Under the pieces are notes generated by a model. The model was not told the DNA's origin. It did not search any database and was given only the letters and a program-made list of their open reading frames with translations. A program made the translations under genes and the position numbers. From assembly GCF_003086295.3 (NCBI RefSeq), contig NC_092051.1, positions 77,880,445 through 77,944,444 on the forward strand: DNA of 64,000 bases, given 5' to 3'. Origin of the DNA: Arachis hypogaea. Taxonomy: Eukaryota; Streptophyta; Magnoliopsida; Fabales; Fabaceae. Positions 1 to 10,599 of the stretch are shown one piece after another (the stretch's first letter is position 1; each line of letters opens with the position of its first letter).

Positions 1-588
1 ATCCCGGGTTAGTTAACCCAATTTACCAAGTGATAAAGCACCCCTGAGAGCTTATTCATCCAAGTAGATCCCTCACACAGGAGCACCACAGACACTTGTC
101 TTAAGGTCCAAACCATTGGTGCCTAGCCTTATTGCTTACTCTTTTTCTTTTGTTTTTCACTTCCATTGTTCTTTCCCTTTTCTCTTATTAGGATCTTGTT
201 ATTAACTTAGTCTCATGGGTATATCCAAAGTTAAGTTTCAGGATAGATAGTTGTCCTCCTAGCCTTGTGGTTGAACCAACTTAGCTAACTTATGACTACC
301 CCAAAGATTCATGAATGCACTTCCACATTATGAACTCTACTCTGGTCTTTTTAAAAAAAACATAAACATTCTCTTCTTCATTTGATTTAAAATGGACAAG
401 CTTACAAGTAAATAAGGGAAAGATGCAGTGACATTTAAACCAGAAATCATGGACCTATTCAGAAAGAAAACTTAAAAGACAGAATTTAAAAAGTTTAAAC
501 ATAACACGGAAGCAAGTTCTATTTCATACAAGATCTTCCTTATTTTAAAGCATAGAAAACGATGGACTAAAAAGAACTCCACCACCTT
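1..588 (-). other. 3' UTR of A1
   Basis: Noncoding stretch downstream of A1 ORF2. The minus strand matches the A2 3' UTR from about 39073 to 39660 (for example the motif around the TTAACTAAC block). I see no ORF in it. The terminal hairpin and 3' LTR lie beyond the left edge. Confidence 0.75.
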
Positions 589-2120
589 TCATTCATGTGG
601 ATGCCCATGCTCCCATTCTTGCTTGTCCTCATTGTGTCTCTCTTGAGTGCTTGTGCTCCCACTTCCTTTGCCTTTTCCAAGCAGCTTCTTCCAGAAACCA
701 CCATCTTCCATCTTCTTCTTGAGTGTCTCCTTTTGCTGTTTCACCTTCCTCTCTTCTTGTTCTACAAAGTCTTTTTGGACCTCGTCATATGTAGGGATGG
801 CATAGTGTAGCTGATGCATATTACTAGTCATGTAGTTCAACTTGGCTTGAGTGTTCACATAGAACTCCTCCCTATGTAGTTGCCTTCCTTCATTGAGTAC
901 ACTGAACTCATTGAAAGTTTTTATTTGGGCTATCTGCCGCTAGTTGAGTTCTTGCAAGTGCTTCTCTTGAAGCTCTTGCCTCTCATTCACTTGGTTGATG
1001 GCTTGAGTGAGCCTGGAGTAGTGTTCCTGCTGCTGCTCCATTTGTTATTTTTGCCATGCTTCCTGTTGGCTCAGCCAGTTGGTTTGAAGGTTCAGTATTT
1101 GCTCTTGTTCTTCCATATGTCTCATCCCCAAATTCTCAATGGCTCTTAGAAGGTGACTCATGTTCAAGTTGGCTGGATCATAATACTCTCCTTGTTGATA
1201 TTCTTCCTGATGAGGTTCCTCTTGGTGAACTATTTCTTTTGCTTTTGCTTTTCCTATTTGTGGTTTTCTTTGTTGTTGAGCAGGTGTAGTATAAACCAAT
1301 CACTTGAGTGTAACTGGCCTCCCTGGGTTCACCCAGTCTGGATTGCTGTCCTCAAATACTACCCTGGCCTTGTTGCATAAGCGGAGAATGGTGCTGGGGT
1401 ACCAAAACCTGGCACCTGAATCAACCTTCTCAGCCGAATCTTGAATCCCCTCGGCGATGAGCTCATTCACATTGATTTCCCCCCTTGTATTAAGCAATGC
1501 ACCATAGTAGCTCGATTGATGTTTACCTCTTAATTATTTGCAGCTGGTAAAATGGACCTCCTCACAAGTTCAAACCACCCCTTGGCTTCAGGGCTCAGGT
1601 CTCCTCTCTTGATGAACTTGGGTCTCCCATCTGTGTACCTCTCCCAGTCAGCTGCTATAACACAGATGTCTGCCACTATCTCTGAGAGCTCATTATTATC
1701 AGGGCTTCTACTTATCCTTGCCTGATAACTTTCCTCATCAAAACGAGGTGATTTCAGGTGAAGAACTCTTGTTATGGCATTTGGGCTGAAGTCCACCTCT
1801 TTTCCTCTTACGTAACTTTTGAAGGTTGGGGCCTTGGTTTTATCCTCTCTTACTACATTCGCATAAAATTCTTTGATGAGGTTTCCATTGATCTTCCCCT
1901 CTGGACTTGTGAGCAATTGCCACCCCCTCTGTTCGATTTTCTCCAGAATTTGTGGTGACTCATCTGCATTGATTTGGAAGATTAACTCTGGCAATATCTT
2001 TCTCGCCCTTATCCGTTCGAATTCACGTTCATGAAAGGCAGTTTTGAATTTCTTCTCATCAAAAGGAACACTCTCCATGGGTTCCTTCCTCTTTTGCCTC
2101 TTTGAGCTTGATGATGCCAT
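589..2120 (-). pseudogene. ORF2 of A1 (putative plant transposon protein type), broken
   Basis: Accessory ORF found between the protease and the 3' LTR in Athila-like elements, of unknown biochemical role. The start is set at 2118-2120 because A2 starts with the same MASSSSKRQKRK residues; the longer upstream methionine at 2270 is probably leader. The N-terminus is basic and serine-rich. A globular domain follows with RGW, EFYAN and VRGKEVDFSP motifs, then a Q/E-rich coiled-coil half, and the end is a basic FWKKLLGKGKG tail. Damage: a TAA at about 1530 where A2 has Ser, a one-base loss in a G run near 1481-1486, and stops near 1297 and 1042. A TATA box lies about 160 bp upstream. The ORF2 copies in A2 and G are homologous. 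Confidence 0.8.
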
Positions 2121-2901
2121 GAATTGAGTTACTGTTTTGAGATGGAGGTTGGAGGATACGGAGAGATGAGGAATAGGTTGGCTAGGACAGAGTGTGATGA
2201 AGGGGTTTGAGCAAGCCGAAAGTATGAAGTGTGGAGAGTGGGAATTTGAGTGTGAGGAATGATCATGCACTAAGGTTCACTTATATAGGGAGATCATGAG
2301 TGGATGGAAGGTGTGGATTGCAAGGATTGTTGCTTGATGGACGGTTGGAGTTGTGTATGAAGGAAGGACAAGGATCATCACTTAATGAGAGTGATTGGTT
2401 CGGTCTTCAAGGTCTTCTTTCTCCAATGTTGCATGGCAGCGTTTCCCCATGCATTCCCTCTTGAGATATGTGTGTAGTACTCTTCATTAAGTGGCGAAAT
2501 CTCCCCCATTTAATTGTCCAATCAATCCCCTTTTTATGCTTCTTTTCCTTTCCTATAAAGATTTAAAATAAGGAAATTAATATCATAAAAATCAAACTCT
2601 ACGGCTAGAATAATAAATAGAAGAAAAAGAGTTTGTTTATTTATGAATTTCAACTAACTAACTACTTGTGTATCCTTATGCATTTTGGTGGCACCATGGG
2701 GTGACAACAAACATAGTTTGAAGCAATGTGATGAAAAGTTTTGTTCAAAGCTCCCAAGACTAGCATGCATCTTGGCTTGCTTTGAACACCAAACTTGTTC
2801 TTCACTATATACTGCATGATAAAGATTGCACCAAGTGTTTGTCAAGTTTGGGTTGAAATTCATAAACATTGATTTATTCATTATTTTAAAAACATATAAA
2901 A
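2121..2901 (-). other. Protease-ORF2 intergenic region of A1
   Basis: Noncoding, AT-rich. On the minus strand it holds, in order, the AAGTTTG motif region, a compound hairpin at 2684-2711 (outer arm TTTGGTG, inner CACC/GGTG), and a TATA box at 2280-2287. The layout matches 36791-37575 in A2. Confidence 0.6.
2280..2287 (-). promoter_or_regulatory. Candidate TATA box for A1 ORF2
   Basis: The minus strand reads CCCTATATAAG about 160 bp upstream of the ORF2 ATG. A2 and G have TATA boxes in the same place. Function is inferred from position and recurrence only. Confidence 0.45.
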
Positions 2902-2919
2902 CATGGGTTGCCTCCCATG
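2902..2919 (-). promoter_or_regulatory. Post-protease hairpin CATGGG-AGGCAA-CCCATG
   Basis: Perfect 6-bp stem with a six-base loop about 40 nt after the protease stop codon, preceded by the palindrome GAAGCGCTTC. The same loop and position occur in A2, B, E and G with different stem bases. Confidence 0.6.
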
Positions 2920-2960
2920 AAGCGCTTCTTTAGCGTCACTAGCTTGACGTTTTTCCTTCA

Positions 2961-5798
2961 TCAGGGTGGTTGGTAGTGCTTAAAATCCTCCCCTCTTGCT
3001 GTGGACTTATATCCATTGGTTGGATCAATGATCTCCACATGTTCCAGGGAAAGAACTCTGTTGATAGTGAAGACCTTTGGTAACTGAGATGGTACAGTGG
3101 GGAGATTAGGGGGAATATCTGGGAAGTAAGCTGAGACAACTCTATCCCCTGGAGAGAAGTCTTCCGTAGGGATTTTCTTGTTCTTCCACCTCCTTGGTAC
3201 CTTCTTCTTTGTCTCTTTTGATGTTGCCTTCCCCTTGGTGACCTCTTTTTCTAAAGGAGTTGTGGTGCTGTCTTCACCTGCCTCTAGAGGTTTAGGTTCC
3301 TCCAACTTTTCCTTGAGCTGTGGCAATTGCTGTTTTCCTTGTTTATCTATTAAAGGGATCTCAGAATGAACTGGCTGTGCTTCAGTGCTTGTTTCCTCCT
3401 TCAGTGTCTCATTATCATTTGTGCTTAGTTCCTTGTCCTCTTGATCTGTTTCTTGTGAGAGTTTGAAAACATTGAAGCTGAGTCGTTCATCATGGATTCT
3501 CAATATTAGCTCCCCTTTCTCTACATCGATAAGTGCTCTGGCCGTAGCTAGGAATGGTCTTCCCAATATGATTGGATGAGTGTGACTCTCTTCCATGTCC
3601 AGGATGACAAAGTCTATTGGGAGAAAGTATTTCCCAACCTTTAGCAACACATTTTCCACCACTCCTATTGCTTGCTTTTGAGTTTTGTCAGCGAGTCTGA
3701 TGATTACATCTGTGGGTATTATCTCATTGATCTGCAGCCTCTTCGCCAGGGATAAGGGCAGTAAGTTGATGCTGGCACCCAAATCACATAGTGCTCTATC
3801 GAACATAGTTTCACCTATGGCACAAGGGATGTGAAAACTCCCTGGGTCTCTTCATTTTGTAGGCAACTCAGGTTGAATAAGGGCACTACATTCCTTGTTC
3901 ATCACTATAGTCTGGCCTCCTTTGAGTGAGCTTTTCCTGGGAAGAAGTTCCTTCATATACTTGATGAATGCAGGCATTTGTTGAATTGCCTTGATGAATG
4001 GTATGTTTACATGCAGAGATGCAAACAAGTCTAGGAACCTTGAGTATATTCTTTTTCTCACAGCACCATTGAGCAGTTGAGGGAAGGGTGCATAGAGCTT
4101 CAGCAGCTCTTGTTGTGAGATTTCTGGTTCTTGGCGATCTCTATCCTCCTCCTTTGTTGAGTTGTCTTCAGGTTGTTTGCAAAGTTTGCCTTGCTTGTCT
4201 TCAGTCTCTTGATCACTCGCAGTAACCATTTTGCAATCTTCCCATCTTACTTTCTTTGCTTCTCCTTTGGGGTTTTTCTCCGTGTCACTTGGGAAGCTAT
4301 CAGTAGGTTTGGGAATCTTCTCAGCTAAATATCCCACCTAGAATTCCAGCTTCCTGATGGTCTCTCCCTGGTTCTTAATATTGGCTCGCAACTCCTCTTT
4401 GAACACCTTATTTTCTTGAATCTCTTGGCATATTTCTTCAAGTAAGGCCTCAATCTTAGAGAGCTTGTCATTAATTGATGAGTGATTTGGAGCAGATGTG
4501 CCGTTTTGGTTTTGATAAGCGTGTGGAAAAGTATTGTTGTGGAGGTGTTGAGATGTCCTCTGTGTGAATTGCTAGTGAGCTGCATTGTTGTTGGAGTTGT
4601 AACGTCTCTGGTATTGGTTTTGATCTTGCTCACTTCCCCACCCAAAGTTTGGGTGGTTTCTCCATCCAGGGTTGTAGGTCTTGGAGTATGGATCATAGTT
4701 TTTCCTTGGTGAATTCCCAATGTAGTTGGCTTGCTCCTGACTCCCCTCTGCTTCTTCATTCACTCCTTCTTGGGTTGTTGATGAAGTGGAGATTGCTGCT
4801 ACTTGGTTCATCTCCATCTTCTTGGTGAGGTCAGCCAGCTGCTGGATAATGAGCTTGTTTTGGGCCAACAGAGCATCTACATTGTTTAGCTCCATTACTC
4901 CTCTTGTGTTCCCTCTTTCGGAAGCATAGAAGTAATCGTTCTCTGCTACTGTTTCAATAACATCTATGGCTTCCTCAATAGTCTTCTTCTTGTTCAAAGA
5001 TCCTCCGGATGAATGGTCTACGGCCTTCTTTGACTCATAAGAGAGTCCTTCATAGAAAATGTGCAGCTGCACCCATTCGTTGAACATGTCAGGTGGACAC
5101 CTCCTTGTTAAGTCCTTGAACCTCTCCCATGCTTCATATAGAGTCTCACCATCTTGTTGCCTGAAAGTTTGGACCTCATCTCTCAGCCTATTGATTCGTT
5201 GATGAGGGTAAAATCTTGCTAAAAATTTGTTCACCATGTCTTCCCAAGTTGTCAAGCTTTCCCTTGGGAAAGATATCAGCCACTTGGCTGCTTTGTCCCT
5301 AAGTGAGAATGGAAACAAGAGCAGTCTATAGGTATCAGGATGAACATCATTAGACTTCACTGTGTCACATATTCTCAGGAAGGTGGTCAAATGTTGATTG
5401 GGGTCTTCTTGAACACCTCCTCCAAACGAACAGTTGTTCTGAACAAGGGTGATGAGCTGTGGTTTAAGTTTAAAGTTGTTGGCATGGATTGTTGGCTTTT
5501 GGATGCTACTTCCACAATTGCCTGGGTTTGGATTGATGTAAGAGCCCAAAATTCTTCTATCCTCCCCAGCATGATTTGCTCTACCTCCTCCCCCATGGTT
5601 GTGATCCTCTTCTTCATGATGGTTTTCCATGTTGTCTTCCATATTTGTTTCAAAGAATTCCTCTTCTTCTTCAGCACCAACCACTTTCTTTCCTCTTGCC
5701 TCCCTCCTTAATCTAAGGAAGGTCCTCTCAGGTTCAGAATCGAAGGAAGTTGAAGCCCCGCTTCTTCTCCCTGTCATACAACCATCAAGTGCAAGCAA
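2961..5798 (-). pseudogene. gag-protease polyprotein of A1, stops in frame
   Basis: A single frame of about 945 codons. The N-terminal MTGRRSGASTSF region is followed by a retrotransposon gag domain (motifs TLYEAWERFKDL and RRCPPDMFNEW). After a linker comes a retropepsin-like domain with active-site context CDLGASINLLPLS and flap-region motif ILGRPFLATA. A conserved C-terminal block (YFPDIPPNLP, FTINRVLSLEHVEI) ends the protein. In-frame stops lie at 4572-4574 (TAG), near 4340, and at 3852-3854. The first lies where A2 also has a stop, so it may be a genuine gag end; the other two look like decay. No zinc knuckle is visible. It acts in capsid assembly and processing by family knowledge. No RT follows. 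Confidence 0.85.
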
Positions 5799-6045
5799 GA
5801 AAAGATAGGTGCAGAAAGTATTTGTGTCAGAATTACTATTAGTTGTGGGTGATGCAATATATCAAACAGTTAGTGGGTTAGCAAACAGACTTGAAAATAA
5901 CAAAGAAAAACAAAAGAGTAGAGGGGGAAGGGAAGAAGTTTAACTAAAACAAAAAGTAAATCACTCAAACAGAAAATGAAATTCACAAAATAAAAATGCT
6001 CAATCTAGTGATCTTCCAATTTAATCATTGTTGATGCACAATCAA

Positions 6046-6063
6046 TCCCCGGCAACGGCGCCA
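6046..6063 (-). other. Primer-binding site of A1 (tRNA-Asp)
   Basis: The minus strand reads TGGCGCCGTTGCCGGGGA, complementary to the 3' end of plant tRNA-Asp including CCA. It begins 7 nt after the LTR end. The segment 5799-6045 is the short leader to gag and holds nothing else I recognise. Confidence 0.9.
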
Positions 6064-7044
6064 TAAACTTGATGCGGGGAAAACTTGTCTCTCAACAAAT
6101 CTCCCTTCGGCAAGTGTACCGAATTTGTCGTCAAGTAAAAACTCACAATAGAGTGAGGTCGATTCCCACAGGGATTGATTGATCAAGCAACTTTAATTAG
6201 AAGAATGTTCTAGTTGAGCGAATCCAGAATTTGGGTTGAGAATTGCAGAAAATAAAATGGCGGGAATGTAAATAACAGAAAAGTAAATGCTAGAATTAAA
6301 GGACTGGAAGTTAATGACTGAAAATAAATTGCAGAATTGTAAATGGGAATGGGGGATTTGCTCATAAAAGTAAATGGCAGAAATTAAAGAGAATGGGTAA
6401 GATTAGAGATGGGGAGTTCATTGGGCTTAGGAGATGTTGCAATTCTCCGGATCAAGTTCATTTTCATCTCTTCCTCAATCAATGCACTCATTGATCTCCT
6501 TGGCAATCTTAATTGATTGAATTACAATTTCTTGCAATTCAATCTCTCAAGTCTTGATCAATAGCCAATTCCTTGGTCAATTGCTCATGAGAAGAGATGA
6601 ACTATGGTCACTGATTATACCACATGCATTTCCCAAATCAAGTATTGAGAGGGTTATAGTTACATACCCATCCAAACCCAATTTGGTCCAACATGAGAAA
6701 GCATTTCTAGCTTGATCTTTTCATTCCTCTTTCAAGGTTCAAAAGAGATCCAAGTTTGAATAGCTTCTTTTCCAAGATAACTACTCAATGGGATGAAGAT
6801 CGAAAGCTTTCAAGTAAAATCAAGAGAAAAGATAGAAGAAGAATAATGAAAATTAGTATTGATCCATCAAATTACAACAGAGCTCCCTAACCCAATGAAA
6901 GGGGTTTAGTTGTTCATAGCTCTAGAAAATGAAAACAAAGATGGAGAATACATCATAAAACTAGAAAATGCAGAGAAGGTAAAATACAGAGAGTAGTTCT
7001 CTTTTTCCAGCCTCCAGAACTCCTTTAACAATTCAAAGCTACTC

Positions 7045-7054
7045 CTATATATAC
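7045..7054 (-). promoter_or_regulatory. TATA box of A1 LTR
   Basis: The minus strand reads AGTATATATAGGAG, in the same place in both A2 LTRs, just downstream of the palindrome array. It is the expected element promoter. Confidence 0.6.
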
Positions 7055-7185
7055 TACTCTTCTCAGCTTCTAGTTTGCTCTTCAAGTCTTGGGCCTTTGG
7101 ATCTTGAGTTTGAAGCAGTTCTTTTCTTCATTTGGGCTTGGCTTTACTTGCAGAGAGAAAGTGCTAAGTGGGCAGAGACTTTAGC

Positions 7186-7925
7186 TCAGGGCGTTAGGGG
7201 TGTTAACATTTAGTGAAAGTATATGTTCGAGAACGTTAGTGACACTTAACATTTTCACTAACGTTCCAATGTACCCCTTTGCCTCACGTTAGAGCCCACG
7301 TTAACTAGGTTAACGTGGCTTCTAACGTGGCCTTGCCAACCTTCGAGAACGTTAGTGACACTCAACATTGTCACTAACATTCCAATGTGCCCCTAGATCT
7401 CACGTTAGAGTCCACATTAACTAGGTTAACGTGGCTTCTAACATGGCCATTCTTAGCCATCCCAACGTTAGTGATAATGTTGAGTGTCACTAACGTTGGC
7501 TCATCATTCATCCCTCATCGTTAGCTTCCACGTTAACTAAGTTAACGTGGAAGTTAACGTGGCTCCTTGAGGGGTTGTGTGGTTACTTCCAACGTTAGTG
7601 ACGATGTTGAATGTCACTAACGTTGTCGACAACTCTCACTTCTTACGTTAGCTCCCACGTTAACCAAGTTAACGTGGGAGTTAATGTTGTGTGTTGCATT
7701 CTTAGGCCAACGTTAGTGACAATGTTGAATGTCACTAACGTTGGCTTCTCTTCCCCCTTTAACGTTAGAGGCCATGTTAACTAGGTTAACGTGGGCTCTA
7801 ACGTGGCCACTCATGAGTGTTTGCTAACGTTAGTGACAATGTTAAGTGTCACTAACGTTGGCTCAACTTCCCTTCTCCACGTTAGAGTGCACGTTAACTT
7901 AGTTAACGTGACTCTTAACGTGGGA
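7186..7925. repeat. Palindrome array in A1 LTR
   Basis: Two hairpin types alternate. Type 1 is centred on CACGTTAACT-A-AGTTAACGTG and flanked by complementary GAG/CTC-containing arms. Type 2 is AACGTTAGTGACA, a loop of about 8 nt, then TGTCACTAACGTT. About a dozen hairpins are present. The array is variable in unit number between copies of the family. Confidence 0.85.
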
Positions 7926-8251
7926 AATGATGGCTTTGAGAGTGTTATTAGCAATCACTTTTCTCATTAACCTTGCAATTTACCTCCCTTTCCTTGCTTC
8001 CTTTGGTCCTGAAATCAAGCAATAGAGTGCATCAAAGTTCTAGTCCAAGTCATGGGTAATGCAGCATACAATTTGTCACTAAATTCATGCAAAATCCTCA
8101 TGAAATAATGTAAAATGCACAATGTATGCTTGAATCAAGGTGTAGGTGAATATCTACCCAAAACTAGCTTATTTCCTAAAGAAATGCATGAAACTACCCT
8201 AAAAACAGTAAAGAAAAGGTCAGTGAAACTGGCCAAGATGCCCTGGCATCA

Positions 8252-9890
8252 GCGTCGGTTAGTCCTCTCCGAGGACGAATCTGAAACGTCACTTAAGGAA
8301 GAAACAAGCTCCCTTTTTACTGATTCGGTTGATTTACATGCAGGCGACATGGCAGCACCTATGAGAGTTACTATCCAGGAAGCTGGAGCCCCTAATTTTA
8401 CACTGCAACCGTATCAAGTGCATCACCCAGCTGTGGCTGTGGATTTTGAAATAAAGACTGCACTACTCAACTTGATGCCCAAGTTTCATGGCTTACCTGC
8501 TCAAGAGCCTATCAAGCACCTTAGGGATTTCCAGGCAGCCTGTTTTACTGTCAGGCATGATGGTGCAGATGAAACTTCTATTTTGTTAAAAGCCTTCCCA
8601 TTCTCTCTTGAGGGAAAGGCGAGAGAGTGGTACTACACTCAACACGGAGCAACTGTTTCTAACTGGGATACGCTTAGAAGAGAATTTTTGAAAAAATTCT
8701 TTCCAGCTGATGTTACTAATAAACTGAGGAAAAACATTTCCACGATTGTTCAGGACGAATTTGAGACTCTCTACGAATACTAGGAGCACTTTAACGATCT
8801 TCTGGAAGCATGTCCCCAGCGTATGATTGACAAGATAGTGTTGCTCGGCTACGTCACACAGGGCATGAAGCCTCAAGATAAGACCACATTGGAAAGTGCT
8901 AGCAATGGGTCTATGAAAAAGTACAAGACCACTGATGAGGCATGGCAATTGATCAGCGACTTAGCTGAATCTACTCGAAATCACAGGCAGAAACAAAGCC
9001 GGTCAAAAGCTATTGCAGAGGTATGTTCTAGCAAAGAGACTACTACTCTAACTCAGAGTATATGTGAAATGACCAACTTACTGAAGCAGATGCAGTTGAG
9101 TCAATAGCAAGCTCAGCCCTCTCCACCACAGCAAAGCCAACAGTTGGTTCCACAGAGTATGCGAGATCTGTGCTGATTATAGCCATTATACTGATGAATG
9201 TCCGCAGCTCTAGCAGGAAGATAGCACTGTGACAGCCACTCATAACTTCTATGACAACCCCAATCAAGGATACAATCAAGGTGGCAGCTACAACCATGGA
9301 TGGCAGGACAATTCCAACCAAGGTTGGAGAGATAATTCTAACCAGGGTTGGAGGGACAATCATAACAGAGGAGGCATAGATAACAATAAAAACCAGAGGT
9401 AGAATAACAGTAACAACATCAGACAGCAGAATCAGAATCAGGCCTACAGAGCACCTCATCTAAGGCAGCCTCAAGCATCTCAGCAGACCCCTCAGATCAC
9501 TTATTCCTCTTCATCTTCTAATGATGAGTTATTACACTCTATTGATCGGAGACAGCAGGCCATGGAAAATAACCTTACTTTTACCCTAAATGGTCTGAAC
9601 TCTACCTTGCAAGCTCTTGTCTCACAGATTGGGTCACTAAATAACTCCACTAACCAACCTTCGAGCTCCAGTGGACTTCCTTCTCAACCCTTACCTAATC
9701 CCAAGGGTGGCATTAATGCCATCACTATGAGATTCAGAACAACATTGCAGAAGAGGAACCAAGAGGAGCCAAGTCCACCAGAACACACCCCAGTTGAAGA
9801 TGCAGTGGAAATAGAAGATGCTTAAGAAGAAGAGGACACACAGGACATAGTTGAAGAAGAGGAAACTCAACCATAGGGTGAAGTACCAAA
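8252..9890 (+). pseudogene. gag of B (C-terminal part after A1 insertion)
   Basis: Retrotransposon gag domain with motifs FHGLPAQEPIKHLRDF and KAFPFSLEGKAREWYY. A CX2CX4HX4C zinc knuckle is encoded at 9160-9201 (CEICADYSHYTDEC), and a glycine/asparagine-rich NQGW repeat follows. Stops at about 8781 and 9105 and a frameshift near 9150 break it. The zinc knuckle indicates genomic RNA binding, and it is absent from the A1/A2 gag. Confidence 0.85.
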
Positions 9891-9903
9891 GGATGCTGAA
9901 ACT

Positions 9904-10596
9904 ATGGATAACACCCGTCCTGTTCCCTTTCCACAACTCACAAGGAAGCCCAGGAAGCAGATGGAACTCGATCCCATAATGGTAGAAATATTCAAAATAG
10001 TTGAGGTAACCATTCCCCTTTTTGAGGTTATTCAACAAGTACCTAAATATGCGAAGTTTCTAAAGGATTTATGTATACATAAAGATAAATTTAATAAATT
10101 AGAAACCATTCCTTTAGGTAGTTCTATCTCTGCTTTAATGGGAGGTATACCTGAAAAATGTAGTGATCCAGGTCCATGTATGGTTAACTGTACTATTGGA
10201 GGTGTGATATTTTCTGACTGCATGTGTGATTTAGGAGCGTGTGTTAGTATAATGCCATTGTCTATATAATATGCTTTAAGGCTCCCTCCCTTAAAAAGGC
10301 CTTTGTCTATATGTGATTTAGCAGATAAAAGTATTATCACAGTGATTGGAGTTGCTGAAGATGTATTAGTGAGCATCAAGGAGCTCATGTTTCCCATTGA
10401 TCTCTATATCCTGGAAATGCCCCTAATGACTCCGGGAGGCCATCCTCAATCCTACTTGGAAGACCATTCTTGAAGACTTCAAAGTTCAAGCTTGACGCAT
10501 TTTCAGGAACTTATTCTTTTGAAATAGATGGCAGAATAGTGAAATTCAGTTTAAATGAAGCTATGAAGCATCCTCCGGAAGATCATTCTATCTCCT
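9904..10596 (+). pseudogene. Protease region of B
   Basis: Gag-pro linker followed by a retropepsin-like domain. The active site lies in CMCDLGACVSIMPLS (about 10220-10265). A frameshift near 10420 precedes SILLGRPFLKTSKF, the flap-side motif, and a stop follows at 10267-10269. The protease normally runs on into about 300 residues leading to RT motif 1, but here it stops at 10596 and RT starts abruptly, so a deletion junction sits at about 10597. Confidence 0.8.
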
Positions 10597-10599
10597 AGT

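Larger units (their letters stand above)
1..8251 (-). mobile_element. A1: non-autonomous Athila-like LTR retrotransposon, 3' end outside window
   Basis: Minus-strand element. Its 5' LTR ends at 8251 (reads TGATGCCAGGG on the minus strand), followed by a tRNA-Asp primer site, gag-protease, ORF2 and a 3' UTR that runs off the left edge. There is no RT, RNase H or integrase between the protease and ORF2, so it needed enzymes in trans. It is the same family as A2 (31619-42104), with the same gene order and closely matching proteins. It sits inside the gag of element B. The flanking bases 8252-8256 (gcgtc) should be the target duplication, but the other copy is outside the window. Confidence 0.9.
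6070..8251 (-). repeat. 5' LTR of A1 (2182 bp)
   Basis: Begins TGATGCCAGGG and ends GCATCA on the minus strand. It is homologous to both LTRs of A2 but longer because its palindrome array has more units. A TATA box lies at 7045-7054 (TATATATAGGAG on minus). The R-region block with AACCC..TCATT..GGGTT lies near 6890-6910. Confidence 0.9.

Noticed and set aside
6046..6063. tRNA-Asp gene fragment
   Set aside because: Only the 18 nt complementary to the tRNA 3' end are present, next to an LTR: a primer-binding site.
7186..7925. CRISPR-like regular array
   Set aside because: Repeats are imperfect palindromes with variable spacing, inside LTRs of a plant element, present in each copy of the family.
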